Below, piece after piece: positions 1-8,000 of a DNA stretch of 17,451 nucleotides. Within the stretch, counting starts at the first letter, position 1. Every line of letters begins with the position of its first letter. Source of the DNA: Firmicutes bacterium UBA4882 (GTDB taxonomy: Bacteria; Bacillota; UBA4882); contig DHDG01000042.1 of the NCBI GenBank assembly GCA_002399265.1, positions 149,290 to 166,740 on the forward strand. Direction: 5' to 3'. The position numbers and the translations under genes are program-made. The notes under the pieces are model-generated. The model was not told where the DNA came from and ran no database searches. It saw only the letters and a program-made list of their open reading frames with translations.

Positions 1-1316
1 ATGATTTTGATGGAGTTCTTGTTGGCGCCAACAGTTCCGTCAGAGCCTAAGCCATAGAATTTGCAGCGGAAAGTTCCGCTGGGGGCGGTATCAATTCTCT
101 CAGGGAGTTCCAGCGAAGTATGGCTGACATCGTCAACAATACCCACGGTGAAGTGGTTTCTGGGTTGCTCAGCCTTCAGATTATCGAAAATCGCCTTAAC
201 CATTTGCGGATTGAACTCTTTGGAGCCCATGCCGTAGCGACCGCCGACCGTTAGAATGCTCATCTTCTTCTCGGCCAATACGGTGCAGACGTCTCCGTAA
301 AGCGGCTCGCCAACCGAACCGGGTTCTTTCGTCCGATCCAGAACAGTAATGCGTTTACAGGTTTTCGGAAGTGCGGCAATGAAATGCTCGGCCGAGAACG
401 GACGGTACAATCTTACCTTAATGAGTCCGACTTTTTCGCCTTTTTTATTAAGATAATTGACGGTCTCCTCGATCGTCTCGCAGGCTGAACCCATTGCGAT
501 AATGACTCTTTCCGCATCCGGAGCGCCGACATAATCAAAAAGATTATAATGACGGCCAGTTAGCTTACCGACCTGTTTCATTACATCAATCATAATGCCA
601 GGAACTGCCTGATAATAAGGATTAGCTGCTTCGCGACCCTGGAAGTAAATATCCGGGTTTTGAGCAGTGCCGCGCTGGTGCGGATGTTCCGGATTAAGTG
701 CGCGGCTTCTGAAAGCTTTGATCGCTTCCATGTCAACCAACTTCGCCATATCCTCATAATCAATCATTTCGACCTTTTGGATCTCATGCGAGGTCCGGAA
801 ACCGTCGAAGAAGTGCACGAAAGGAACTCTAGCCTTATGAGTGGTCAGATGTGCCACCAGTGCCAGATCCATATTTTCCTGAACCGAGTTGGATGCCAGC
901 AAGCCAAAGCCGGTCTGGCGGGCAGCCATCACGTCGGCGTGGTCACCAAAAATCGAGAGGGCATGCGCTGCTACGGCGCGTGCTGAAACATGAAAAACGC
1001 ACGGCAATAATTCACCGGCAATTTTGTACATGTTTGGGATCATGAGCAGCAAGCCCTGAGAAGCGGTAAAGGTGGTGGTCAAAGCACCGGCTGCCAAAGA
1101 ACCATGCACTGCGCCGGCTGCGCCCGCTTCTGACTGCATCTCTGCAATCCGGACAGTTTGTCCAAATAAATTCTTCCGCCCATAAGCTGCCCATTCATCG
1201 CAGGATTCGCCCATTGCAGATGACGGAGTGATGGGATAGATAGCTGCTACATCGCTAAATGCGTATGCTACATGCGCAGCAGCCGTATTCCCATCGATGG
1301 TCTGCTTAGTCGCCAT
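1..1316 (-). CDS. nifJ: Pyruvate:ferredoxin (flavodoxin) oxidoreductase, N-terminal part (cut by window edge)
   Basis: This enzyme oxidises pyruvate to acetyl-CoA and CO2 with transfer of electrons to ferredoxin or flavodoxin in the cytoplasm, a central step of anaerobic metabolism. I translated the minus strand from the ATG at 1316. It stays open for 438 codons to the window edge, so only about a third of a protein that is usually near 1170 residues is present. The start reads MATKQTIDGNTAAAHVAYAF and is followed by YPITPSSAMGE, the typical opening of the pyrimidine-binding domain of single-chain PFOR; later segments (the FTASQGLLLMIPNMYKIAGE region) also fit. A very strong ribosome site AAGGAGG lies at 1325-1331, eight bases before the ATG. 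A sigma-A-like promoter and a long dyad lie upstream. The Fe-S and thiamine-diphosphate domains lie outside the window, so their integrity cannot be judged. Confidence 0.95.
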   Translation of the reverse strand, partial: MATKQTIDGNTAAAHVAYAFSDVAAIYPITPSSAMGESCDEWAAYGRKNLFGQTVRIAEMQSEAGAAGAVHGSLAAGALTTTFTASQGLLLMIPNMYKIAGELLPCVFHVSARAVAAHALSIFGDHADVMAARQTGFGLLASNSVQENMDLALVAHLTTHKARVPFVHFFDGFRTSHEIQKVEMIDYEDMAKLVDMEAIKAFRSRALNPEHPHQRGTAQNPDIYFQGREAANPYYQAVPGIMIDVMKQVGKLTGRHYNLFDYVGAPDAERVIIAMGSACETIEETVNYLNKKGEKVGLIKVRLYRPFSAEHFIAALPKTCKRITVLDRTKEPGSVGEPLYGDVCTVLAEKKMSILTVGGRYGMGSKEFNPQMVKAIFDNLKAEQPRNHFTVGIVDDVSHTSLELPERIDTAPSGTFRCKFYGLGSDGTVGANKNSIKI

Positions 1317-1369
1317 TAAATAAACCTCCTTATTAAGTGCTGTTTTTATGCTCACTGCTGCTCAATGCC

Positions 1370-1397
1370 GAAATTCTATTTGGACAAACAGAATTTC
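1370..1397. promoter_or_regulatory. 28-bp inverted repeat in the nifJ leader (candidate operator or RNA hairpin)
   Basis: The two halves pair at 12 of 13 positions around a central GA; the outer arms are GAAATTCT (1370-1377) and AGAATTTC (1390-1397), the inner arms TTTG and CAAA, with one mismatch (1378/1389). It sits 54 bp upstream of the nifJ start and roughly 70-95 bp downstream of the predicted transcription start. It could be a repressor operator or a structured 5' leader. There is no U-tract after it, so it is not a standard terminator. It does not match the Rex operator consensus I know. The dyad is seen directly; its role is inferred. Confidence 0.6.
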
Positions 1398-1472
1398 CGG
1401 CCTGAAGCCAGACAGGTCGGAGCCATCGGGGCATGTGGATCTGCCCGTAAGAATAGACCCACACCATCTTTT

Positions 1473-1501
1473 ACTATAGCCCAATATCCGACGGATGTCA
1501 A
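1473..1501 (-). promoter_or_regulatory. Predicted sigma-A promoter of nifJ
   Basis: Reading the minus strand, TTGACA (1501-1496) is followed after 17 bp by TATAGT (1478-1473), nearly the full consensus. Transcription would begin near 1466 and give a leader of about 150 nt. The spacer contains a small perfect palindrome ATCCG-T-CGGAT (1486-1496) that overlaps the -35 hexamer by one base and may be a second control site. The rest of the 1317-1647 gap has no coding potential that I can support. Confidence 0.6.
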
Positions 1502-1507
1502 AGCCTG

Positions 1508-1537
1508 TTGATGGCCTCCAGAACATACCTGTTATAT
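1508..1537 (+). promoter_or_regulatory. Weak candidate promoter for pdaB
   Basis: TTGATG (1508-1513) and TTATAT (1532-1537) are separated by 18 bp, about 110 bp before the preferred pdaB start. The match is only moderate. If pdaB here is a sporulation gene as in Bacillus, a sporulation sigma factor may be used instead, and I found no convincing match to one. Confidence 0.25.
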
Positions 1538-1647
1538 AAACGTAACTGCTGCCGGAATGTTTCGCGAATCCGGTCTTGCCCAGAGGACTTTTTCATAAGA
1601 ATGAGTCAGGTGTCGGACGCGCAGTTTATATGTAAAGGATGATTGCT

Positions 1648-2406
1648 GTGAAATTGTTTTATCTTTCGATGGCCACGCTAAAAAAGCTGGCCTGGCGCAT
1701 TTTGCTACTGACCGTGATCATCATTGCCGCCATCTTGCTTATCCCAAGAGGAATCCGCTATATTGAGGTAATTGCCCATCGCTATCACCCGATCTATGCG
1801 GTTGAGACAGAGGAAAAGGTAGTCGCCCTGACATTCGATATCAGCTGGGGCAATGCCATGGCGCCCAAAGTGCTGCAGATTCTTAAAGATCAGCAGGTGA
1901 CCGCCACCTTTTTTCTGTCCGGTCCGTGGGTTGAAACACATGCAGAATTGGCAGGACAAATCCTGGCTGATGGTCATGAAATTGCCAGTCATGGACATAG
2001 GCATGTCAATTTCAGCCCATTATCAAAAGATCAAATCATTGACAATGTGATGTCAGCGCATAACAGTATCAAGAACACGCTCAATGTTGAGCCTTCGCTG
2101 ATTAGGACGCCTAATGGCGATTTTGATGATGAGACGATCCTGACCATTAAAGAACTCGGTTACCTGGCGGTTGATTGGATGATCGACTCTCTGGACTGGA
2201 AAAACCCCGGCGTTGATACGATTATCAACCGGGTACTTAAAAGGCTGCAGCCTGGAGCGATTATTCTGATGCATGCCAGCGACTCCTGTAAAATGACGGA
2301 CGCCGCTCTGCCAACGATTATTAAGGAGACCCGCGCCGCTGGCTATCGGTTTGTCAAAGTCTCCGAACTGCTAACGCTGGGGCCTAACGATACCAAAATC
2401 CGCTGA
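1648..2406 (+). CDS. pdaB: PdaB-type polysaccharide deacetylase (sporulation family), membrane-anchored
   Basis: This is a 252-residue NodB-fold protein of carbohydrate esterase family 4. One N-terminal membrane helix (about residues 18-33) precedes an extracytoplasmic catalytic domain. The CE4 motifs are visible: TFDISWG with Asp64 (the second Asp of the usual TFDDG is absent, as is normal in the PdaB branch), SHGHRH at 114-119 with His115 and His119 as likely metal ligands, RTPNGDFD at 153-160, the DWKNPG segment, and LMHAS at 207-211. In Bacillus, PdaB is needed for stable spores, probably through cortex peptidoglycan; that role is inferred here by family. I chose the GTG at 1648 because AAAGGA (1634-1639) is spaced 8 bases before it, whereas this site overlaps the in-frame ATG at 1639. 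The ATG at 1669 lacks a ribosome site. It converges with the DUF1980 gene, 34 bp away, with no clear terminator between. Confidence 0.9.
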   Translation: MKLFYLSMATLKKLAWRILLLTVIIIAAILLIPRGIRYIEVIAHRYHPIYAVETEEKVVALTFDISWGNAMAPKVLQILKDQQVTATFFLSGPWVETHAELAGQILADGHEIASHGHRHVNFSPLSKDQIIDNVMSAHNSIKNTLNVEPSLIRTPNGDFDDETILTIKELGYLAVDWMIDSLDWKNPGVDTIINRVLKRLQPGAIILMHASDSCKMTDAALPTIIKETRAAGYRFVKVSELLTLGPNDTKIR

Positions 2407-2440
2407 TGATCATGTCGAGCGCTGCTAATGATGGCAATCG

Positions 2441-3295
2441 CTAATGATCATGACGATCATGGTATAGATAAGGCTGCTGCAGTGCTTCCACAGGTCTGAT
2501 AATCTGGGCCTGAATGTATGAGAGCGGCTTTTCATAGTCGCTGATATCAGCGATGTGGCTGCCGCCGATGCCGCCTGCGCGCGCGCGCTTGTTGCCGCCC
2601 CCCACAGGGCGGTTTTCCTGTCTGAAAACCCCTTTCACATACACCCAGGAGTTGGTGGCAAATGCGGCCGCTTCCGGCCAACGCACTGTGACCCCGATCG
2701 GTACCGCATCGGCGACACAACAAGAAACGATAAAACGGGTCACCACTATTTCATTTTCAGGCAGTCCTTCCCACCTGGCAACAAACCCGGTCAACTCGAC
2801 AATGCTGTCGACTGGATAGTCGGCTGATAAATTCATTTTCAAACCGCGGTGCACAGCGGCGCCGGCATCGAAGACTGCAAGCGTTGTGGAAATACTCATG
2901 AGCATTGGCACCATCAAGATTAAGGCATTAATGAGTAGCCATCTCAGTCTGTTTTGAGCCATATGATTGCCGCCGCATGAGCATTTCTGGCGGCAAGAAT
3001 CAGAAACACGCGCGGGCTGGTGCGGACGATGGCTGCGCCCGGGCTGGTGCGGGCAATGGCTTTGTGCGCGCAGTCGGTCAACGATGACCCCCCCAAGTTC
3101 GTTTAGCGCCAGAACTGCCAAAGACACCACTACTGCAACAATGATCGACGAATGATCATGTATGACCAGCAAATCAATGCGATTGGATTTGAGCAAAAAA
3201 GTGAATAAAGCGCCTAAAGAAAGAAATGCCGCGGCGCGCACAAACCGCTCCAGACCTGCTAATTTGGTTTTGGTTGACGGACGGTTATCGTGCAA
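2441..3295 (-). CDS. DUF1980 / TIGR03943 family membrane protein (partner of the upstream permease)
   Basis: This 284-residue protein resembles the YcgQ/UPF0703 family, whose genes usually sit directly downstream of a YcgR/UPF0718 permease, as here (22 bp gap). The molecular function is not established. Predicted membrane helices lie at about 17-36, 48-70 and 117-141, followed by a soluble C-terminal domain containing the Cys-Cys pair (191-192) of the VSCCVADAVP segment. The loop between helices 2 and 3 (79-111) is strikingly rich in Cys and His. It includes a nine-residue tandem repeat, SHCPHQPGR then SHRPHQPAR, followed by a CxxxCxC cluster. The C-terminus ends in another His-rich tail (YHDRHDH). 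A Gly/Arg-rich stretch at 231-246 is also atypical. The start is the TTG at 3295; it lies just after a G-rich tract that must serve as ribosome site. A role in metal handling is inferred from the loops and the partner. Confidence 0.8.
   Translation of the reverse strand: MHDNRPSTKTKLAGLERFVRAAAFLSLGALFTFLLKSNRIDLLVIHDHSSIIVAVVVSLAVLALNELGGVIVDRLRAQSHCPHQPGRSHRPHQPARVSDSCRQKCSCGGNHMAQNRLRWLLINALILMVPMLMSISTTLAVFDAGAAVHRGLKMNLSADYPVDSIVELTGFVARWEGLPENEIVVTRFIVSCCVADAVPIGVTVRWPEAAAFATNSWVYVKGVFRQENRPVGGGNKRARAGGIGGSHIADISDYEKPLSYIQAQIIRPVEALQQPYLYHDRHDH
3014..3067. repeat. 27-bp imperfect tandem duplication inside the DUF1980 gene
   Basis: Two copies starting with GGGCTGGTGCGG (3014-3040 and 3041-3067) lie head to tail, with about three quarters of positions identical. 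On the minus strand they encode the His/Pro nine-residue repeat of the loop between membrane helices 2 and 3. The period is a multiple of three, so the reading frame is kept. Confidence 0.75.
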
Positions 3296-3297
3296 GA

Positions 3298-3317
3298 CCC
3301 CTTCCCCCCCTCCCCCC
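3298..3317 (-). promoter_or_regulatory. G-rich tract forming the intergenic ribosome-site region (possible G-quadruplex)
   Basis: On the minus strand the 20 bases between the TGA stop of the permease (3318-3320) and TC-TTG start of DUF1980 read G6-A-G7-AA-G4. It contains GGAGG and AAGGGG, so it can act as a Shine-Dalgarno region. It also has enough G-triplets for a four-stranded RNA or DNA structure. Long G runs are prone to slippage, but here slippage would change spacing rather than frame. Confidence 0.55.
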
Positions 3318-4277
3318 TCAGATCAGGCTAAAACCAACTACCGCACAGAATGTGATTACCGTAATAGCGATAATAACCTGGATAACGAAACTTCTTTGGA
3401 AGGTGGCCATCAGTAGCAGCGTATTCTTGATATCTATCATTGGGCCATAGACCAGGAACCCCATCAAGGCTCCGATGGGCAGGCAGCCTCTGAAAGGGGC
3501 TGCCACAAAAGCATCCGCCTCAGAGCACAGGGCGGATAAATAAGCACCGGACATCATGGCGGCGGTGCCGACAAATGGATTAGGTGCTATGCCAGCGAGT
3601 ACGCTGCGCGGCACAGATACCTGGAACAAAGCTGCTATAGCCGTACCCATTACCAGAAAGCGACCGGCTGAAAATAACTCTTCCGCAGTGGTTGAAAGAA
3701 AAAGTCCGATGCCTCTTTTGCTAGAATGGCCGTGTTTATGTTGGTGATCATGTTCGTGTTGGTGTTCCTGGCCGGGCCGAATTGGCGGAACCCGGTCAAT
3801 ACCGATACTATGCAGGAAAACACCTGTTAAAACCGCAACCACAAACGCCAGTCCCACGCGCGCAAAAACAACTCTCAATTCCCCATTGAAAGCTGCCAAA
3901 GTAGACAGGGCTACCAGTGGGTTAACAACCGGAGCAGCCGCCATAAATGACACCACCACAGAAGGCGGGACTTTCTTGCGAATTAGGCTGCCTCCTATCG
4001 GCACTATGGCGCACTCACATACCGGAAAAATCAGACCGGCAAAGCCGGCAGCAATATAACGGCTAATGCCCTTCTTACCAATAATTTTGGCGATTATCTT
4101 TTCCGGAACGTATAAGTGCACCGCTGCTGCCAAAGCAGACCCCAACATTAGAAATGGAAAAGCCTCGCTAAAAATGCTCAGAAAAACAGTTACGAAAGTA
4201 CTCCACCATTTTGGCAAATCCAACACCCAACCCCTCCAGAAATGCATGTTAAGGGTTTTTGCCAGGGCAGTAGACAT
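3318..4277 (-). CDS. ArsP/UPF0718-type permease with a histidine-rich cytoplasmic loop
   Basis: This 319-residue integral membrane protein belongs to the DUF318/ArsP_1 permease family (COG0701; Bacillus YcgR-like). About eight hydrophobic segments are visible in two halves. Family hallmarks are PVCECAIVPIG (85-95, CEC at 87-89), the AAPVVNP motif (114-120) and LCSEADAFVAA (250-260). Members are linked to export of organoarsenicals or other metal-like solutes, but most, including YcgR, have no proven substrate. The loop between the two halves (171-184) alternates His with acidic or polar residues (HEHDHQHKHGH), a classical metal-binding composition as in zinc or cobalt/nickel transporters. The ATG at 4277 has a weak upstream GGAT. 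The DUF1980 partner lies 22 bp downstream, so the two are co-transcribed. Transport of a transition metal is inferred, not shown. Confidence 0.88.
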   Translation of the reverse strand: MSTALAKTLNMHFWRGWVLDLPKWWSTFVTVFLSIFSEAFPFLMLGSALAAAVHLYVPEKIIAKIIGKKGISRYIAAGFAGLIFPVCECAIVPIGGSLIRKKVPPSVVVSFMAAAPVVNPLVALSTLAAFNGELRVVFARVGLAFVVAVLTGVFLHSIGIDRVPPIRPGQEHQHEHDHQHKHGHSSKRGIGLFLSTTAEELFSAGRFLVMGTAIAALFQVSVPRSVLAGIAPNPFVGTAAMMSGAYLSALCSEADAFVAAPFRGCLPIGALMGFLVYGPMIDIKNTLLLMATFQRSFVIQVIIAITVITFCAVVGFSLI

Positions 4278-4305
4278 TGCGATCCAACCCTGATAAGATC
4301 ATCCT

Positions 4306-4569
4306 ATGAAAACTAATGGTACAAACATACTAACAACTGAACCGGACAATCAGTCTGTCCAACCTGATGCCTTTTATAGAGAAAATTATCATTGCTCGTC
4401 TGCAATGATACAGACCAGAAGCATGATTCAGTCTACCTGCTTGGATCTGGGCGACACAAATGCTGATCCCGCTGAGATAGCAGCTCAAAATGGGTTTGCA
4501 GATACGCGGCATTTCAGCCAAGTGTTCCGCGCGAGACATGAAGATTTGCAGAAGAGGTGTTATCGGTGA
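4306..4569 (+). CDS. Short AraC-type helix-turn-helix ORF upstream of ogt (possible Ada remnant)
   Basis: An 87-residue ORF. Residues about 55-84 (ADPAEIAAQNGFADTRHFSQ and following VFRARHEDLQKR) closely match the second helix-turn-helix of AraC/XylS regulators: an IAAQNGF turn, then HFSQVFRARH in place of the usual YFSRVFKKxxG. The preceding TRSMIQSTCLDLG segment could be the linking helix. The first helix-turn-helix and any sensor domain are missing, and the C-terminal GMTPxxYR is degenerate. The TGA stop overlaps the ogt GTG start as GTGA. In Ada proteins, an AraC domain directly precedes the methyltransferase domain, and in AdaA/AdaB pairs the genes are adjacent, so this is probably an eroded AdaA/Ada DNA-binding part. 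There is no good ribosome site before the ATG at 4306, and only 28 bp separate it from the divergent permease start. It could be a functional mini-regulator or a decayed pseudogene. Confidence 0.5.
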   Translation: MKTNGTNILTTEPDNQSVQPDAFYRENYHCSSAMIQTRSMIQSTCLDLGDTNADPAEIAAQNGFADTRHFSQVFRARHEDLQKRCYR

Positions 4570-5087
4570 ACAACATTTTTTTTGATGAATTTGACAGCCC
4601 GATTGGTGTTATCAGAGTGGAAGTGAACGCACAAGGAGAGCTGCTGCAAGTGGCGCTGAAAAGCGCTGGTACTGCCAGCAATACCGGTAGCGCCTGCAGC
4701 AGCGCCTGCAGCAACTGCACGGCACAGAGAAACGACGCTCTTACGGCACCTGCACGCCATCAGTTAAACGAGTATTTGTCTGGCAAAAGAAAAGGCTTCA
4801 GCCTGCCGCTGAAGCCTGAAGGCACTACATTTCAGAAATCGGTATGGCATGAATTACTGAAAATCCCCTATGGGACCACTACGACTTATGCCACGATTGC
4901 GACTGCCATTGGCAACGCCAAAGCTTGTCGCGCTGTCGGACGCGCAGTAGGAGCTAACCCGATTTTCATCATCATCCCCTGCCATCGAGTGATCGGCAGC
5001 AGTGGCAAGTTGACCGGGTTCGCCTACGGACTGGATGTCAAACGCTTTTTGCTGGGCTGTGAAGGCTCTTACGGCAGCTCGATGTAA
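4566..5087 (+). CDS. ogt: Methylated-DNA--protein-cysteine S-methyltransferase (O6-alkylguanine repair)
   Basis: This suicide repair protein moves the alkyl group from O6-alkylguanine or O4-alkylthymine to its own cysteine. The 173-residue product has the N-terminal ribonuclease-H-like domain (FFDEFDSPIGVIRVEV), the DNA-binding helix-turn-helix region (PYGTTTTYATIATAIG), the GNAKACRAVGRAVGANP segment and the active site IIIPCHRVIG with Cys139. The C-terminal GKLTGFAYGLDVKRFLL is also typical. I prefer the GTG at 4566, because GAGG at 4554-4557 is spaced 8 bases before it and GTGA overlaps the upstream stop; the GTG at 4557 overlaps that site. Residues about 33-58 form an unusual Ser/Cys-rich insertion (SACSSACSNC) coded by an exact 12-bp tandem repeat. 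The 3' end overlaps the GH57 gene by 19 bp, tail to tail. Confidence 0.93.
   Translation: MNNIFFDEFDSPIGVIRVEVNAQGELLQVALKSAGTASNTGSACSSACSNCTAQRNDALTAPARHQLNEYLSGKRKGFSLPLKPEGTTFQKSVWHELLKIPYGTTTTYATIATAIGNAKACRAVGRAVGANPIFIIIPCHRVIGSSGKLTGFAYGLDVKRFLLGCEGSYGSSM
4689..4712 (+). repeat. Exact 12-bp tandem duplication inside ogt
   Basis: The unit AGCGCCTGCAGC occurs twice head to tail, in codon register, and encodes SACS-SACS. It lies in the loop region of the N-terminal domain, away from the active site. Confidence 0.85.
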
Positions 5088-8000
5088 ATCATCGGCAGCG
5101 TAGCGAAGCGTGCCTGCGCAGGATCATACGCCCCCAAAATCGCTTCCTGCCGCGTACCTTCCGGGACCAGCATGTCAATGATATTGGGATCGTAGCTGCC
5201 TTGGGTGCCGCCGCCAAAGCGCCACTCAGCCGCTTGTTCCATAACCTCACGCACGCGCAGCGAATCCCCGGACGGGAAGCCTTCCTGCCCCATTATTAGC
5301 ACCATGAAGCCCAGCCGCCCGCCTGCATAACCGATTGCCTGCTTAGGTACTGAGATCGAGATGCTCTTGGTAATCGGATCTGTGCTCACGCGCACGGCAG
5401 CTTTTACCTCTGAGCCATCAGCGGCGAAGATCTTTTGATGCCAGCCTTCCACCCAAACAGCATATTCCCAGGCAGCGCCGGAGTCAAAGACCGCCCTCCT
5501 GCCCCCAAGCGCCTTGATTTCTCCCGAATTCGGCACGCCGTCAACATCAAAGTACAGGTCGATGGTTTGCAGTGACAGCCCGATCGGAGAATCCCACAGG
5601 TTATTCAATTCGCCATAGATATAGATCTTGAAAGTAAGATCATCTTGATCGTCGTAAATTTCTGTTTTGACAAGATCGAAGACTCCAGGCGTAAAGAGCG
5701 CATTCGTGGGATAAGTGTAACTGCCCGGCCCGATGTCGTCACCGATCGGATCAGTCATAGTCATGACCAGTTTTCCGGCGGTAATCTGCGGCACTTTCAC
5801 ATGCACCGGACCTCCGGAAGGTGCTAAGGAAGTGACTGATCCGGATTGCTCGTCTGCCAGCACCACCGTAAAATAGACATCATCACCGGACTGATATTCG
5901 AGCGCCTCAAAAGGAATGCGCATTTCCAGACAATCCTGATAACTAACGGATGAGACCTCCCGGACTTTAGTCCAGATGACGTCAGATTCGGCCCTGCTGA
6001 GCACAATGCGGCCGGTACCGGAGTTCAGTTCCGAAAAGTTGATCAGCGCTTCATAATTCAGTGTAATTCCGAGGGAAACGCCCGCCGCGCCGGCGTCGCC
6101 CGCAAAGCGCGTCCAGACATTCCCGTCAATAATCCTGTTATTACTGAAATAGACTGCCAACTGCCCTGGTGGCAATTCTGATCCCGCGCCTGCATCTGCG
6201 CCTCCGCCTGCGCCTGCATCTGCGCCTCCGCCCTCATCCATGACAACGCGCAGGTAAAGAGCGGTGTTGTCAGCCGCAACGTTCAAATCCTTGATTTGCA
6301 CTGGCCTTGCGGTACCGGCGGCGCTGGCACCTTTCCCCGCCAGATTGACGCCGGAAGCGGAATAAGAAGCGGATGCATCCCATTCCCCCGGGGCGCTGCG
6401 CCCATCAATCTCCGGCGTAGACAGCTGCGTCATACTCTTTACGGGGCGGGCCGGTTGCTTGGGGATAATCGGCACCAGCAGATAATCTGGCACCGGATCA
6501 TTAATCAGTCTGTAAATACCGGCCAAATGTGCTCTGAAAAGCATGTCGAAACCGACATCGTTAGCAGAAGTCTGATCACTGCCATACCACCAGAACCAAT
6601 CGCTGCCTTCCGCTGCGTAAAGAGACTCCCAGGCACGTTCCAAAGCTTCCTTTTTCGATGGATCATTTCCGTAGACGGTGGTGCTGATCGTCAGGGCGTC
6701 ACGAGCCTTGCTGAGATAATTCCACGCCTTGTTTTCCTCGCCCTCGCCAATCCAGGTTTCCAGATTATCGCTAATCCAGGAACCGGTGTGCAGATTGTCA
6801 ATCGCTTCGACAGGGGGATGACGATCCAGATATTCTGAGACCGTTACCGTGCGCAAGACCGCGTCTTCGCTGATCTTGGTGTAGATCGCATCAAAAAAGT
6901 CTTTACCGTCGTTAGGATAATACTCCCAGGCATTCTCGCCATCGAGCGCAATCGTTACCAGACTGCTACCGGCACGTGCTCCGAGTGCGTCGCGCACTGC
7001 GTGCAGATATGAAACGAGGTCTTCTGCTGCAGCAGCAGCAGACATGCCGGAGTAGGTGAAACCGATTTTATCTGAAAGATGTTGATCCCTGAAAATGATG
7101 GCGGTCTGCCGTCCACTGCCGGCGTTCACATAATACGGTTGATAAAGTAAATCCGGACGGACAACTTTATCGCTCCCGTCACGCAGCCGAATCCCCAATG
7201 CTTTAGCTAGAATTCCTTCATTGCTGACCATCCAAGAGAATCCCGCCTGCGCTGCTGCTGCGGCAACGCTATTCCCGACAGCCTGCTCCGACGGCCACAA
7301 ACCGCGCGGTGAACAACCGAATAATTCTTGATAGTATGTTGCGGCGCGCTGCAGCTGTGCGACGGCATCATCCGGATGATGGAAGCCTTCAGACGGAAGC
7401 TCCAATTCAGGGCTGGCGATCCGTGCGTTTTCGACATTGTCGAGCAGCGGCAGAATCGGATGGTAATAAGGAGACGTAATAATCTCAATAACCCCGGATT
7501 CCTGAAGCTTCTTGTAGATTCCGATTACATTCCCGATTATTCTAAGCTGCTTATCATGCACAATTAGTTTATCTTCTTCAGTAAAGCCCTGCCCCTTGGT
7601 CATTAATTTCTTAATCTCCGGATCATCTCTTTGGACGTCCGGATCAAACCATGCCAGGTCGAACCAAAGCTGCAGATCCCGAAAGTCTTGAACCGAAAAA
7701 GTACTGATGGCACGGGCGATTTCCGCATCATCGCCGCTGGTGCCTCTTTTCTGTAGCAGCTCCCAATAACGCGGATAGCGCTTAATCACATTATTCCAGT
7801 TGGCATCGAAGAAGCGCCGCAAGAGAAAGTCTTTGTCAGCGTCAGTCAAATCCTGAGCATTCTTGGCTGCCACAAGCATATAAGAATCCACCGCTTTGCC
7901 GGCAGCATACTCCTCCAGCTGCAACAAGAGTGAAGGCACAAGGTTAAACGTCGCCCTGATCCCGGGATAATTAGTCAGCATCGCCGCCATATCATAATAA

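Noticed and set aside
660..1194. Short ORFs of 60-108 codons on both strands
   Set aside because: They lie inside the clearly coding nifJ frame, which is open from 1316 to the window edge.
2407..2440. Repeated GATCATG motifs between pdaB and DUF1980 as a terminator
   Set aside because: No stable stem followed by a U-tract; part of the similarity comes from His/Asp codons of the DUF1980 tail.
4344..4360. Small inverted repeat GGACA-N7-TGTCC as an operator for the divergent permease and HTH genes
   Set aside because: Arms of only 5 bp are expected by chance, and it falls inside the HTH ORF without an associated promoter.
6296..6838. 180-codon plus-strand ORF
   Set aside because: Antisense to the GH57 gene, with no ribosome site and no recognisable domain.
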